Positions 17,670 to 25,352 of a stretch of DNA of 64,000 bases are shown here, piece by piece (within the stretch, counting starts at the first letter, position 1; the number at the start of each line of letters is the position of its first letter). The DNA lies in the NCBI RefSeq assembly GCF_022842375.1, contig NZ_JALHPR010000006.1:148988-212987 (forward strand), in the 5' to 3' direction. A program made the position numbers and the translations under genes. The notes beneath the pieces were generated by a model, which saw only the letters and a list, made by a program, of their open reading frames with translations, made no database searches and had not been told where the DNA came from. Origin of the DNA: Elioraea sp. (GTDB taxonomy: Bacteria > Pseudomonadota > Alphaproteobacteria > Acetobacterales > Acetobacteraceae).

Positions 17670-17810
17670 ATGACCAAGCGCATCCGCCTCCCCGCCGCCG
17701 CAGCAATCGACGCCGGCAAGGTCCGCCTCGGTGGCATCATCAACCCGCTGCCGCGCACCGTGGCTGACCAGGGCCGCGTGAAGCTCGGCGGCATCGCCCC
17801 GATCGTCTGA
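17670..17810 (+). CDS. 46-residue peptide with duplicated D-x-G-x-V-x-LGGI motif
   Basis: The product starts MTKRIRLPAAAAIDAGKVRL and contains two copies of one motif: DAGKVRLGGIINP (residues 14-26) and DQGRVKLGGIAPIV (residues 33-46), 19 residues apart. There is no signal peptide or membrane helix. An AGGAACAG site precedes the ATG, and a promoter-like element lies upstream. The gene is followed by a DUF6065-like gene on the same strand. A short, basic N-terminus plus repeated Gly-Gly motifs is reminiscent of a precursor peptide, but no modifying enzyme of a known class is adjacent. Function is unknown. Confidence 0.6.
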   Translation: MTKRIRLPAAAAIDAGKVRLGGIINPLPRTVADQGRVKLGGIAPIV

Positions 17811-17972
17811 TTTCCCTGCCTGCTGCTGCCGCGCGCCCTCCACCGATCGGGGCCGGCGCCGGCGGCAGAGGCAGCGCGAGGCCCAACTGGGGCGCCCCTC
17901 CCCCCTCCCCGCCCCGGGCCTCGCGCGCCCCCCAGCTCCCCACTGCCGATGCCCCGCGCAGCAAGACGCGAC

Positions 17973-17989
17973 GTTCCGTCAAACGGAAC
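17973..17989. promoter_or_regulatory. Perfect 7+7 bp inverted repeat (operator candidate)
   Basis: GTTCCGT (17973-17979) and ACGGAAC (17983-17989) form an inverted repeat with a three-base centre, 33 bases before the ATG at 18023. The TTCCG-N5-CGGAA spacing resembles sites of some dimeric repressors. It could also be a small hairpin. The rest of the spacer 17811-18022 is very GC-rich and featureless. Confidence 0.45.
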
Positions 17990-18022
17990 AGGGCCTGAGA
18001 ACCGCTAGAGGATGATGGTCCT

Positions 18023-18832
18023 ATGACGAAGCTCCCAGCCACCACGCTCTCTGCCCCCCTGGTCACCTTTAACCGCATGATCGGCACCGCCCGCGCCCCC
18101 CAGCGCGCCGACCGCTCGGGCGCCGGCACGCTGCCGACGCGCGCCTTCCGCTATTGCGAGGCGGTGACCACCGCGACGGGCCTGGGCTGGTACGTCTTCC
18201 CCCCCATCGGCCTCACCTTCATCTGGGACGGCTCGCAGGTGTTCTGGACATGGGACGGCGGCGAGGAGCACGGCTTCCTCCCGCTGACCGTCGCTCAGTT
18301 CCCCGGCTTCGCCGACACCTTCGATGCCGCGGCACCCGAGAAGGTGCGCGGCTATTCGCCGCCCTTCGTCGCCGCGCTGAAGGAACCTGGCGTGGTGCAG
18401 ATCTGGTCCGGCCTGATCGCCCGCACTGCCCCCGGCTGGAGCCTTCTGGTCCGCCCTCCCGCCAACCTGCCGCGCGCGCCCGGCTACGAGGTGTACGAGG
18501 GCGTGGTCGAGACCGACCGCTGGTTTGGCCCCCTCTTCACGAATATCCGCCTGACGAAGACCGACGTGCCGGTGCGACTCGATCCCGACTTCCCCTTCGC
18601 CACGGCCATTCCCGTGCCCCGCATGATGTATGCCGAAGAGTTGCAGAACTCCGGCCGCGTGGTCGCCGACATCGCGACGATGACCGACGAGGACTGGGCC
18701 GACTACCGAACCACGGTCGTCGAGCCCTGCATCGACCCGGACCGGCACCGCGGCCGCTATGCCGCGGAAAGCCGCAAGCGCCGGAAGGGCGAATGCCCCT
18801 TCGCCGCTGCCGCCGCTGCCGCCGCCTCCTGA
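18023..18832 (+). CDS. DUF6065-like protein
   Basis: A 269-residue soluble protein that looks like the DUF6065 family: an aromatic-rich middle (TGLGWYVFPPIGLTFIWDG, FWTWDGGEEHGFLPL), a conserved Trp/Gly/Pro pattern (IWSGLIARTAPGWSLLVRPP) and a C-terminal Arg-rich Cys segment. I know of no biochemical function. The family assignment is from memory of its Trp-rich core and is moderate. It lies 212 bases after the 46-residue peptide, behind a 17-bp palindrome. The C-terminus ends in a run of Ala, perhaps disordered. Confidence 0.6.
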   Translation: MTKLPATTLSAPLVTFNRMIGTARAPQRADRSGAGTLPTRAFRYCEAVTTATGLGWYVFPPIGLTFIWDGSQVFWTWDGGEEHGFLPLTVAQFPGFADTFDAAAPEKVRGYSPPFVAALKEPGVVQIWSGLIARTAPGWSLLVRPPANLPRAPGYEVYEGVVETDRWFGPLFTNIRLTKTDVPVRLDPDFPFATAIPVPRMMYAEELQNSGRVVADIATMTDEDWADYRTTVVEPCIDPDRHRGRYAAESRKRRKGECPFAAAAAAAAS

Positions 18833-18863
18833 CGGGAGCGTCCAGCCGCTCTACAGTGGCTGG

Positions 18864-19808
18864 ATGATCACGATCGACGACATCCGCGCCGCAGCGGGGC
18901 GCATCGCCCCCTTCGTCCGCCGCACGCCCACCATGGCCGCAACCCCCGCCCACGCGAAGCTGTGCGCCGACGGCACCGTGACGCTGAAGCTCGAATGCCT
19001 CCAGGCCTCGGGCAGCTTCAAGGCGCGGGGGGCATTCAGCCGGCTCACCCTGCTCGACGAGGCGGGCCGCGCGCGCGGCCTCGTCACCGCCTCTGGCGGC
19101 AACCACGGCATCGCGATTGCCTATGCCGCGCGCGAGGCCGGCCTGCCCGCGACCGTGGTGGTGCCGACCGGCGTTCACCCCGACAAGGCAGCGCGCATCC
19201 GAAGCTACGGCGCGACACTGATCATCGAAGGGGCCGTCTGGGACGAGGCGGATGCGCGGGCGCACGCCATCGCCGCCGAGACCGGTGGGGCCTATGTCCA
19301 CCCCTTCGCCGATCCTGCGGTCGCCGCAGGCCAGGGCACGATCGCCCTCGAGGCGCTCGCAGACGATCCGGGCATCGACACCTTCCTCGTCGCGATCGGT
19401 GGCGGCGGGCTCATCACGGGCATCGCGGCGGCTGCCGCTGCGCTGAAGCCGACGATCCGGATCGTCGGCGTAGAGCCGACCGGCGCGCCCACGCTCCACG
19501 CCTCACTCGCAGCCGGGCAGGTTGTGACCCTTCCCTCCGTGACAACCCGCGTGCCGACGCTCGCCGCGCGCCGGACGGACGAGGCGAACTTCGCGCTCAT
19601 CCAGCGCCATGTGGCCGAGATCGTGCTGGTGGAGGATGAGGATCTCGCGCACGCCAGCCGCCATCTCTGGGCGGAATACGGGCTTGCGGCCGATCTCTCC
19701 GGCGCTGCCGCCGCCGCCGCCCTGCTCGCCGGCGCCTACCGGCCGGCGCCTGGCGAGCGCGTCTGCGCCATCGTCTGCGGTGCCGGCGGCGACGCGCTGG
19801 TTGCCTGA
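18864..19808 (+). CDS. Threonine/serine dehydratase-like PLP enzyme
   Basis: A 314-residue fold-type II PLP enzyme. Motifs are SGSFKARGA with the PLP Lys (near residue 52), SGGNHGIAIAYAA, and a glycine loop GGGGLITGIAAA that cradles the phosphate. There is no C-terminal ACT regulatory domain, so it is the short catabolic type, deaminating threonine or serine to a 2-oxoacid and ammonia. Serine racemase or hydroxyectoine-type relatives share this fold. ATG at 18864 starts the conserved part; its ribosome site is weak. An upstream in-frame extension would overlap the previous gene. Confidence 0.85.
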   Translation: MITIDDIRAAAGRIAPFVRRTPTMAATPAHAKLCADGTVTLKLECLQASGSFKARGAFSRLTLLDEAGRARGLVTASGGNHGIAIAYAAREAGLPATVVVPTGVHPDKAARIRSYGATLIIEGAVWDEADARAHAIAAETGGAYVHPFADPAVAAGQGTIALEALADDPGIDTFLVAIGGGGLITGIAAAAAALKPTIRIVGVEPTGAPTLHASLAAGQVVTLPSVTTRVPTLAARRTDEANFALIQRHVAEIVLVEDEDLAHASRHLWAEYGLAADLSGAAAAAALLAGAYRPAPGERVCAIVCGAGGDALVA

Positions 19809-19909
19809 AGTCACAACCTGAGACAAAGGCTTCGCAGAGAGGCGCTTGCATCCTTCCTCACTTGCGCCGCATGGTCGCGTGCCGGCTGATCATGGGAGAG
19901 AAAAACGCG

Positions 19910-20791
19910 ATGCGACGTGCTGTTCCGAGCGCAATCCTCGGCGTCTTCATGCTTGCCCTCGGCAGCGCCAATGCTGTGGCCGACGCACTGTCGGACGCCG
20001 TCGCGCGCGGCAATGTCCGCCTTGGCGTGCGCGCCGATGCGCCGCCCTTCTCCGTCGCACGCCCCGAAGGCGGCTATGCCGGCTACCAGATCGACATCTG
20101 CCAGGCGGTCATCGCCGAGATCTCGCGCGAGGCCGGCAAGACGCTGACGGCGGAGTTCGTCGTCGTCGATGCCGGCAACCGCTTCGCCATGCTCACCGAG
20201 AAGCGGGTCGACCTGCTGTGCGAGGCCTCGTCCGTCACGCTCGGCCGGCGTGAGCGCGTCGACTTCTCGCTGCCCACCTTCATCACGGGCGCCGGACTGA
20301 TGGGCCGGCTGACGCCAGGTCCCGTCTCGATTCCCCCCCTGGGCGGCGGCGGCGTCGGCATGCCCGCCAATCCACCGCGACGGCTGGGCGTGCTCGCCGG
20401 CACGACGACGGAGGTCGCGGTCAAGGGGCTGGTCGCCGCGGGCCAGCTCCAGGCGCAGGTGATCGATGTCGCGACCCATGGCGATGGCGTCACCGCGCTG
20501 TCAGCCGGGCTTCTCGACGGCTATGCCGCGGATCTCGAGATCCTGGTCGATCTCCGCGGCCGCACCACGACGCCGGATGCCTTCGTGATCGCGGACAGGC
20601 TGATGACGCTCGAGACCTACGGCATCGCGATGGCGCGCGGCGAAAGCGGCCTCAGGCTCGCGGCTGATCGCGCGATTGCGCGCCTCTACCGCGACGGCGG
20701 CATCGTCGAGATCGCGCGGCGGCACTTTCCCGGCCGCGCGCCGGGCGATGCCTTCGCCGCGATGGTCCTGATCAACGCCCTGCCTCAGTAA
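19910..20791 (+). CDS. Periplasmic amino acid-type substrate-binding protein (SBP family 3)
   Basis: A 293-residue protein with signal sequence MRRAVPSAILGVFMLALGSA. The family 3 binding fold is seen: VRLGVRADAPPFS, GYQIDICQAVIAEI, RVDLLCEASSVTLGRRERVDFSLP. An unusual Gly/Pro insert (IPPLGGGGVGMPANPP) sits between the lobes. It may bind polar amino acids or a related compound. No matching ABC permease genes are adjacent, so it may be an orphan receptor. ATG at 19910 was chosen because GGGAGAG lies nine bases upstream and the signal peptide starts there. Confidence 0.8.
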   Translation: MRRAVPSAILGVFMLALGSANAVADALSDAVARGNVRLGVRADAPPFSVARPEGGYAGYQIDICQAVIAEISREAGKTLTAEFVVVDAGNRFAMLTEKRVDLLCEASSVTLGRRERVDFSLPTFITGAGLMGRLTPGPVSIPPLGGGGVGMPANPPRRLGVLAGTTTEVAVKGLVAAGQLQAQVIDVATHGDGVTALSAGLLDGYAADLEILVDLRGRTTTPDAFVIADRLMTLETYGIAMARGESGLRLAADRAIARLYRDGGIVEIARRHFPGRAPGDAFAAMVLINALPQ

Positions 20792-20798
20792 TCCTGCG

Positions 20799-22223
20799 AT
20801 GGAGGCGGCCTCGAATCGGACCTTCGACGAGATCGCCATCGGCGACACCGCGACCGTGACGCGCACCCTGGCGCAGAACGACCTCGTGGTGTTCGCCCAC
20901 GCCTCGGGCAACCTCAACCCGTTGCACCTCGACGGCCGCCAGGGCGAGGGTGACGACGAGACGGCAGTGGCCCCCAGCATGTGGGTTGCTGCGCTGTTCT
21001 CGGCCGTGCTCGGCAACCGCCTGCCGGGGCCCGGAACGCTCTACCGGTCACAGGCCGTGCGCTTCCTCGGCCGCGCCCATGTCGGCGACACGCTCTCGGT
21101 GCGCGTCACGGTGCGCGAGAAGCGGGCGGGCAACGTCGTGCTGTTCGATGGGGTGGTGACCAACCAGCGCGGCGCGATCATCGCCGAGGGCGAGTGCGAG
21201 GTTCTGGCGCCGACGAAGCGCGTGGCCCTCGGCGACGCGAACCTGCCCGACCTCGTGTTCCACCGCCATGCCAAGTTCGACCGGCTGATCGCTGCCTGCG
21301 CCGGCCTCCCCGCGCTGCCGACCGCCGTTGCCCACCCCTGCGACGGCGCCTCCCTCGAAGGCGTGGCGGAGGCGGCGAAGGCAGGGCTGATCATTCCCCT
21401 CCTGGTCGGGCCAACGGCCAAGATCCGGGCGGCGGCGGAGGCGGCGGGCGTCGACATCACCGGCTTCGAGATCGTCGACGCGCCCCACAGCCATGCCGCC
21501 GCCGCGCGGGCCGTGGCACTCGTGCACGAGGATCGTGCCGCCGCCGTCATGAAGGGCGCGCTGCATTCGGATGAACTGCTGCACGAGATCATCAAGCGCG
21601 ACGGCGGATTGCGCACGAAGCGTCGCCTCAGCCACGTGTTCGTGCTCGATGCGCCCGGCCTCTCCCATCTCCTGCTCGTGACGGATGCCGCGATCAACAT
21701 CCTGCCCGACCTGATGACGAAGGCCGACATCGTGCAGAACGCGATCGACCTCGCGCGCGCCATCGGCATCGCACGGCCGAAGGTCGCGATCATGAGTGCA
21801 GTCGAGACGGTAAATCCTGCCATTCCCTCGAGCATCGATGCAGCCGTCCTCTCCAAGATGGCAGAGCGCGGGCAGATCACCGGCGGCATCGTCGATGGGC
21901 CGCTCGCGATGGACAATGCAATCGACATCGATGCCGCACGCACCAAGGGCATCGCCTCGCTCGTCGCGGGCCACGCCGAGGTGCTGGTGGTGCCGAACCT
22001 CGAGGCCGGCAACATGCTTGCCAAGAACCTCACCTTCGTCGCGCATGCCGATGCCGCGGGCCTGGTGCTCGGTGCCGCCGTGCCGGTGATGCTGACCAGC
22101 AGGGCGGACGATGCGCGCGCGCGCCTCGCCTCGGCTGCCCTCGCGGTGCTGCACCACCACTGGCAGGTGACGGGCACGAGCGCCGTTCCGCCACAGGAAC
22201 AGCCGACCGATCTCGGCGCCTGA
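20799..22223 (+). CDS. MaoC-like hydratase fused to phosphate acetyl/butyryltransferase
   Basis: A 474-residue bifunctional protein. Residues about 8-150 form a MaoC-type hot-dog domain (FDEIAIGDTATVTRTL, FAHASGNLNPLHLD). Residues about 165-465 form a phosphotransacetylase/phosphotransbutyrylase domain (GLIIPLLVGPTAKIRAAAE, AAVMKGALHSDELLHEI, VAGHAEVLVVPNLEAGNML). Such fusions are annotated as enoyl-CoA hydratase/phosphate acetyltransferase and are usually paired with an acetate/propionate kinase gene, which is not visible here. It likely acts in short-chain acyl-CoA metabolism. Confidence 0.88.
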   Translation: MEAASNRTFDEIAIGDTATVTRTLAQNDLVVFAHASGNLNPLHLDGRQGEGDDETAVAPSMWVAALFSAVLGNRLPGPGTLYRSQAVRFLGRAHVGDTLSVRVTVREKRAGNVVLFDGVVTNQRGAIIAEGECEVLAPTKRVALGDANLPDLVFHRHAKFDRLIAACAGLPALPTAVAHPCDGASLEGVAEAAKAGLIIPLLVGPTAKIRAAAEAAGVDITGFEIVDAPHSHAAAARAVALVHEDRAAAVMKGALHSDELLHEIIKRDGGLRTKRRLSHVFVLDAPGLSHLLLVTDAAINILPDLMTKADIVQNAIDLARAIGIARPKVAIMSAVETVNPAIPSSIDAAVLSKMAERGQITGGIVDGPLAMDNAIDIDAARTKGIASLVAGHAEVLVVPNLEAGNMLAKNLTFVAHADAAGLVLGAAVPVMLTSRADDARARLASAALAVLHHHWQVTGTSAVPPQEQPTDLGA

Positions 22224-22280
22224 GGGCGTGCGCGCACTGGCGCTTCGGGCCGGCCTGGCCGGCGGCACAGGAGAGAGGCG

Positions 22281-22706
22281 ATGATGGATGGTGCCGGCGC
22301 CACGCAGCGCGAGGCGTTGATCGCGCGCGTGCAGCGCTTCGTGCTGCTGTCGATGGCGAAGGACCCGGAGGCGAGCAGCTACCTCGCCCCCGGTGCCGTG
22401 ATCGTCTTCACCGGCGGCCGGCATTTCGCCGCGCCACAGGAGGTCGGCCGCTTCAACGCCGCCCGCTACGCCCATGTCGCCAAGCGCATCGAGCGGTGGG
22501 ACGTCGCACCGGACGCGGAGACGGGCGGCCTTGTCGTCTACTGCCTCGGCGTTCTCCACGGCGCCTGGCCTGACGGGCGTTCGTTCGACGGCAATCGTTT
22601 CGTCGACCGCATGGTCGTCCGGCCCGATGGGCTGATCGTGCGCGCGGATGTTTGGAACGACAGCGCCGAACGCATGCTCGACCCGGCCCTCGACGGCAGC
22701 AACTGA
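22281..22706 (+). CDS. NTF2/SnoaL-like protein
   Basis: A 141-residue protein with the small cone-shaped NTF2-like pattern: an N-terminal helix pair, a conserved hydrophobic strand set (GAVIVFTGGRHFAAP), and C-terminal strands with DGNRFVDRMVVRPDGLIVRADVW. The family includes ketosteroid isomerase-like enzymes and binding proteins. No active-site residues let me assign a reaction. GGAGAG precedes the double ATG. It lies between the MaoC fusion and convergent recQ. Confidence 0.7.
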   Translation: MMDGAGATQREALIARVQRFVLLSMAKDPEASSYLAPGAVIVFTGGRHFAAPQEVGRFNAARYAHVAKRIERWDVAPDAETGGLVVYCLGVLHGAWPDGRSFDGNRFVDRMVVRPDGLIVRADVWNDSAERMLDPALDGSN

Positions 22707-22708
22707 CT

Positions 22709-24253
22709 TCAGCGAAACGGCGCGAGGGCGGCCAGGAACGCCTCGCCGAAATCAGCGAGCTTCTTCTCGCCGACGCCAGGCAGCGCTGCCATCGCCTCGC
22801 GCGACGCTGGCCGCGCGGATGCCATGGCGGCCAGCGTGCTGTCGGGGAAGATCACGTAGGCCGGCACCTTGCGGTCACGCGCGAGCGTGAGCCTCAACGC
22901 CTTCAGCGCGACGAGGCACGGGTCGGACGCATCGACGGCATGCGCGGCGGCAGCGGCCTTCGGCGCGCGGCGCTTCTCCACCGGCGCATGCACGCCCTCG
23001 CTGCCGGCGCAGATGTCGCAGGCACCGCACGCCTCGCTCTCCTCCCCGAAATGCGCGAGCAGCGCGACGCGGCGGCAGGTGCGGCTCTCGGCATAGCCGA
23101 TCAGCGCGCGAAGCCGCTGGAGTTCCATCCGCTGGTGCGCATCGGGCGCGTTGCCTTGCGCGATCATCCGACGCCGCATCATCACGTCAGCCATCGAGAA
23201 CAGCATGGTCGCGCGCGCGGGCTCGCCATCGCGCCCGGCGCGGCCGATCTCCTGGTAGTAGGCCTCGACGCCGCCCGGAAGCCCGGCATGGATGACGAAG
23301 CGCACGTCGGGCTTGTCGATCCCCATGCCGAAGGCGACGGTCGCGACCGCAACCGCACCCGGTTCGGTCATGAAACGGTCCTGCGCCTCGGTGCGCGCGT
23401 CCGTCGTCATGCCGGCATGGTAGGCGAAGGCGTTGACGCCGCGGGATGCGAGCATCGCCGCCACGGCCTCCGTGTCCTTGCGGCTGGTGCAGTAGACGAT
23501 GCCGGCAGCCCCCTGCTCTGCCGCCACCAGGGCAGCGATGCGCGCCTCGGCCCCCGCCTTGCCGGATTTAGGCTCGACCGCCAGCGTGATGTTCGGCCTG
23601 TCGAAGCCGAGTACGTGCACGAGCGCGCCCTGCCTCAGCAGCACGCGCGCGATCTCGCGCCGCGTCGCCGCATCGGCGGTTGCCGTGAACGCGCCGATCG
23701 GAACGGCATCGAAACGCTCGCGCAGGCAGGACAGCGCCATGTACTCGGGGCGGAAATCATGGCCCCACTGGCTCACGCAATGCGCTTCGTCGACGATGAT
23801 GGCAGAGAGGTCGAGACGCCCCAGCGCATCGAGCATGCGCGGATCGGTGAGACGCTCGGGACTCATGTAGAGCAGCGCAAGGTCGCCGCGCGCCGCTGCC
23901 CGCCAGGTCTCGACATTCGCCGCGCGATCGGATGCGCTGTTGATCGCGCCCGCCGGAACGCCGCTTGCCTGCAGACGCTGCACCTGGTCTGCCATCAGCG
24001 CGATCAGTGGCGAGACCACGACCGCGATCGCCCCGCGCGCCTGGTGCGCGACCGCGGCCGGCACCTGGTAGCACACGCTCTTCCCCGCCCCCGTCGGCAT
24101 CACCGCCAGGACGTCGCGCCCTCCGCCGAGCGCGCGGACGACGTCTTCCTGGCCAGGGCGGAAGCCCGGGAAGCCGAAGCGCCGCCTCAGCGTGCCGAGG
24201 AGAGGATCGTCGCGTCCGTCGCCCCCGGATCCGGCCACCCCATCAGGCGCCAC
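22709..24253 (-). CDS. recQ: ATP-dependent DNA helicase RecQ, lacking the RQC winged helix
   Basis: A 514-residue superfamily 2 helicase. Motif I is MPTGAGKSVCYQ, motif II DEAHCVSQWGHDFRPEY, and motif VI is in QEIGRAGRDG. A zinc-binding region has Cys at TCRR and CGACDIC. It is followed within about 30 residues by an HRDC domain (LVALKALRLTLARDRKVPAYVIF, LPGVGEKKLADFG). The winged-helix RQC segment of about 100 residues present in E. coli RecQ is missing, which explains the shorter length. RecQ unwinds DNA 3' to 5' in recombinational repair. It overlaps the mmsB end by 11 bases. Confidence 0.92.
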   Translation of the reverse strand: MAPDGVAGSGGDGRDDPLLGTLRRRFGFPGFRPGQEDVVRALGGGRDVLAVMPTGAGKSVCYQVPAAVAHQARGAIAVVVSPLIALMADQVQRLQASGVPAGAINSASDRAANVETWRAAARGDLALLYMSPERLTDPRMLDALGRLDLSAIIVDEAHCVSQWGHDFRPEYMALSCLRERFDAVPIGAFTATADAATRREIARVLLRQGALVHVLGFDRPNITLAVEPKSGKAGAEARIAALVAAEQGAAGIVYCTSRKDTEAVAAMLASRGVNAFAYHAGMTTDARTEAQDRFMTEPGAVAVATVAFGMGIDKPDVRFVIHAGLPGGVEAYYQEIGRAGRDGEPARATMLFSMADVMMRRRMIAQGNAPDAHQRMELQRLRALIGYAESRTCRRVALLAHFGEESEACGACDICAGSEGVHAPVEKRRAPKAAAAAHAVDASDPCLVALKALRLTLARDRKVPAYVIFPDSTLAAMASARPASREAMAALPGVGEKKLADFGEAFLAALAPFR

Positions 24254-25130
24254 GGATCATCCTGATGATGCCGGAGAAATCAACGCCGGCATCCCCGCCT
24301 TCGGCGAAGCGGCGATAGAGGGCGGCGGCGACCGCGCCAAGCTCGGCGTGCGCGCCATTCGCCTCGGCAGCCCCGCGGGCAAGCTCGAGGTCCTTCAGCA
24401 TCATCGCCGCGGTGAAGCCTGGCGCGTAGCCGCGGTTTGCAGGGCTCGTCGGCACAGGGCCGGGAACCGGACAGTAGGTGGTGAGAGACCAGCACTGGCC
24501 GGAGGAGGCGGATGCGATGTCGAACAGCGCCTGGTGCGACAGGCCGAGCTTCTCGGCGAGCACGAAGGCCTCGGCGACGCCGATCATCGAGATGCCGAGG
24601 ATCATGTTGTTGCAGATCTTGGCCGCCTGCCCCGCCCCCGCCTCGCCGGCATGGACGATGCTGCGCCCCATCGCGGCGAGGATCGGCTGCGCGCGCATCA
24701 CGTCATCGGGCGTGCCGCCGACCATGAAGGTCAACGTTCCCGCCTCCGCCCCGCCGACACCACCGGAGACGGGCGCATCGATCATCGCGATGCCCGCCTC
24801 CGCCGCAGCGGCGGCCATCTCACGCGCGGTGGCGACGTCGATCGTCGAACAGTCGATCAGCAGCGCGCCGGGTTCCGCGACCTCCACGAGCCCGCCGGTG
24901 CCGCCATAGACGGCGCGCACCTCGCGGCCAGCGGGCAGCATGGTGATGATCACCTCGGCCCCCTCGGCAACACCCTGCGGTGTTTCAGAGGCGATGGCGC
25001 CCTCGGCAACGAGCTTGCCCGTGCGGTCGGGCGTGAGGTCGAACACCGTCAGCGCATGCCCGGCCCGCACCAGGTTCAGCGCCATGGGCGCACCCATGTT
25101 GCCGAGACCGATGAAGCCGATGCGCGCCAT
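24243..25130 (-). CDS. mmsB: 3-hydroxyisobutyrate dehydrogenase (MmsB type)
   Basis: A 295-residue beta-hydroxyacid dehydrogenase. The Rossmann motif is GFIGLGNMGAPMALNL, the substrate loop DAPVSGGVGGAEAGTLTFM, and the catalytic Lys171 is in AGQAAKICNNM. The segment SSGQCWSLTTYCPVPGPVP followed by SPAN is the hallmark of classical valine-pathway enzymes, which oxidise 3-hydroxyisobutyrate to methylmalonate semialdehyde. GGGGAG precedes the ATG at 25130. It is divergent from the molybdenum hydroxylase operon and shares its promoter region, so an alternative role there (as 2-hydroxymethylglutarate dehydrogenase) is conceivable but less likely. Confidence 0.85.
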   Translation of the reverse strand: MARIGFIGLGNMGAPMALNLVRAGHALTVFDLTPDRTGKLVAEGAIASETPQGVAEGAEVIITMLPAGREVRAVYGGTGGLVEVAEPGALLIDCSTIDVATAREMAAAAAEAGIAMIDAPVSGGVGGAEAGTLTFMVGGTPDDVMRAQPILAAMGRSIVHAGEAGAGQAAKICNNMILGISMIGVAEAFVLAEKLGLSHQALFDIASASSGQCWSLTTYCPVPGPVPTSPANRGYAPGFTAAMMLKDLELARGAAEANGAHAELGAVAAALYRRFAEGGDAGVDFSGIIRMIRGA

Positions 25131-25262
25131 GACATTCTCCCCTTGCCGCGACCGGGCGGAATCGCGTTCCGCAGGGTAGGTCACGAAGGCCCGGGCCGAA
25201 ACCCCCCGACGCGCCGGCGCGCGATGTCGCCGCGCGAGCGCGAGGGGGGCGCGACAGTGTGA

Positions 25263-25292
25263 TTGACAAGCGAGGCCACGCCGGTAGATCGT
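25263..25292 (+). promoter_or_regulatory. Candidate promoter of the molybdenum hydroxylase/reductase operon
   Basis: A perfect -35 hexamer TTGACA lies at 25263-25268, with a weak -10 (GATCGT, 25287-25292) at 18-base spacing. The palindrome at 25289-25302 overlaps the -10 end, as expected for a repressor site. The first gene starts at 25353. Confidence 0.45.
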
Positions 25293-25302
25293 ATGCACAC
25301 GA
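25289..25302. promoter_or_regulatory. Candidate MarR operator, copy 1 (TCGTATGCACACGA)
   Basis: TCGTATGCACACGA is palindromic at 12 of 14 positions. The same element, 12 of 14 identical (TCGTATGCAAACAA), occurs on the minus strand at the MarR gene promoter (40621-40634). Both lie just downstream of a TTGAC -35 box. The site is in the divergent region between mmsB and the operon starting at 25353. Confidence 0.5.
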
Positions 25303-25352
25303 ACAATATCGGCTGTGGCGAGGGAGAGCGTCGCACCGGACCGGAGACGGTG

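Noticed and set aside
17670..17810. Bacteriocin with a double-glycine leader
   Set aside because: The Gly-Gly pairs are inside repeated motifs rather than after a leader, and no C39 peptidase/ABC exporter gene is nearby.
24243..25130. The dehydrogenase as 2-(hydroxymethyl)glutarate dehydrogenase completing the nicotinate route
   Set aside because: E. barkeri uses a relative of this family, and the gene is divergent from the operon. However, the SSGQCWS...CPVPGP...SPAN segment is the signature of classical valine-pathway MmsB, so the ordinary role is more likely.
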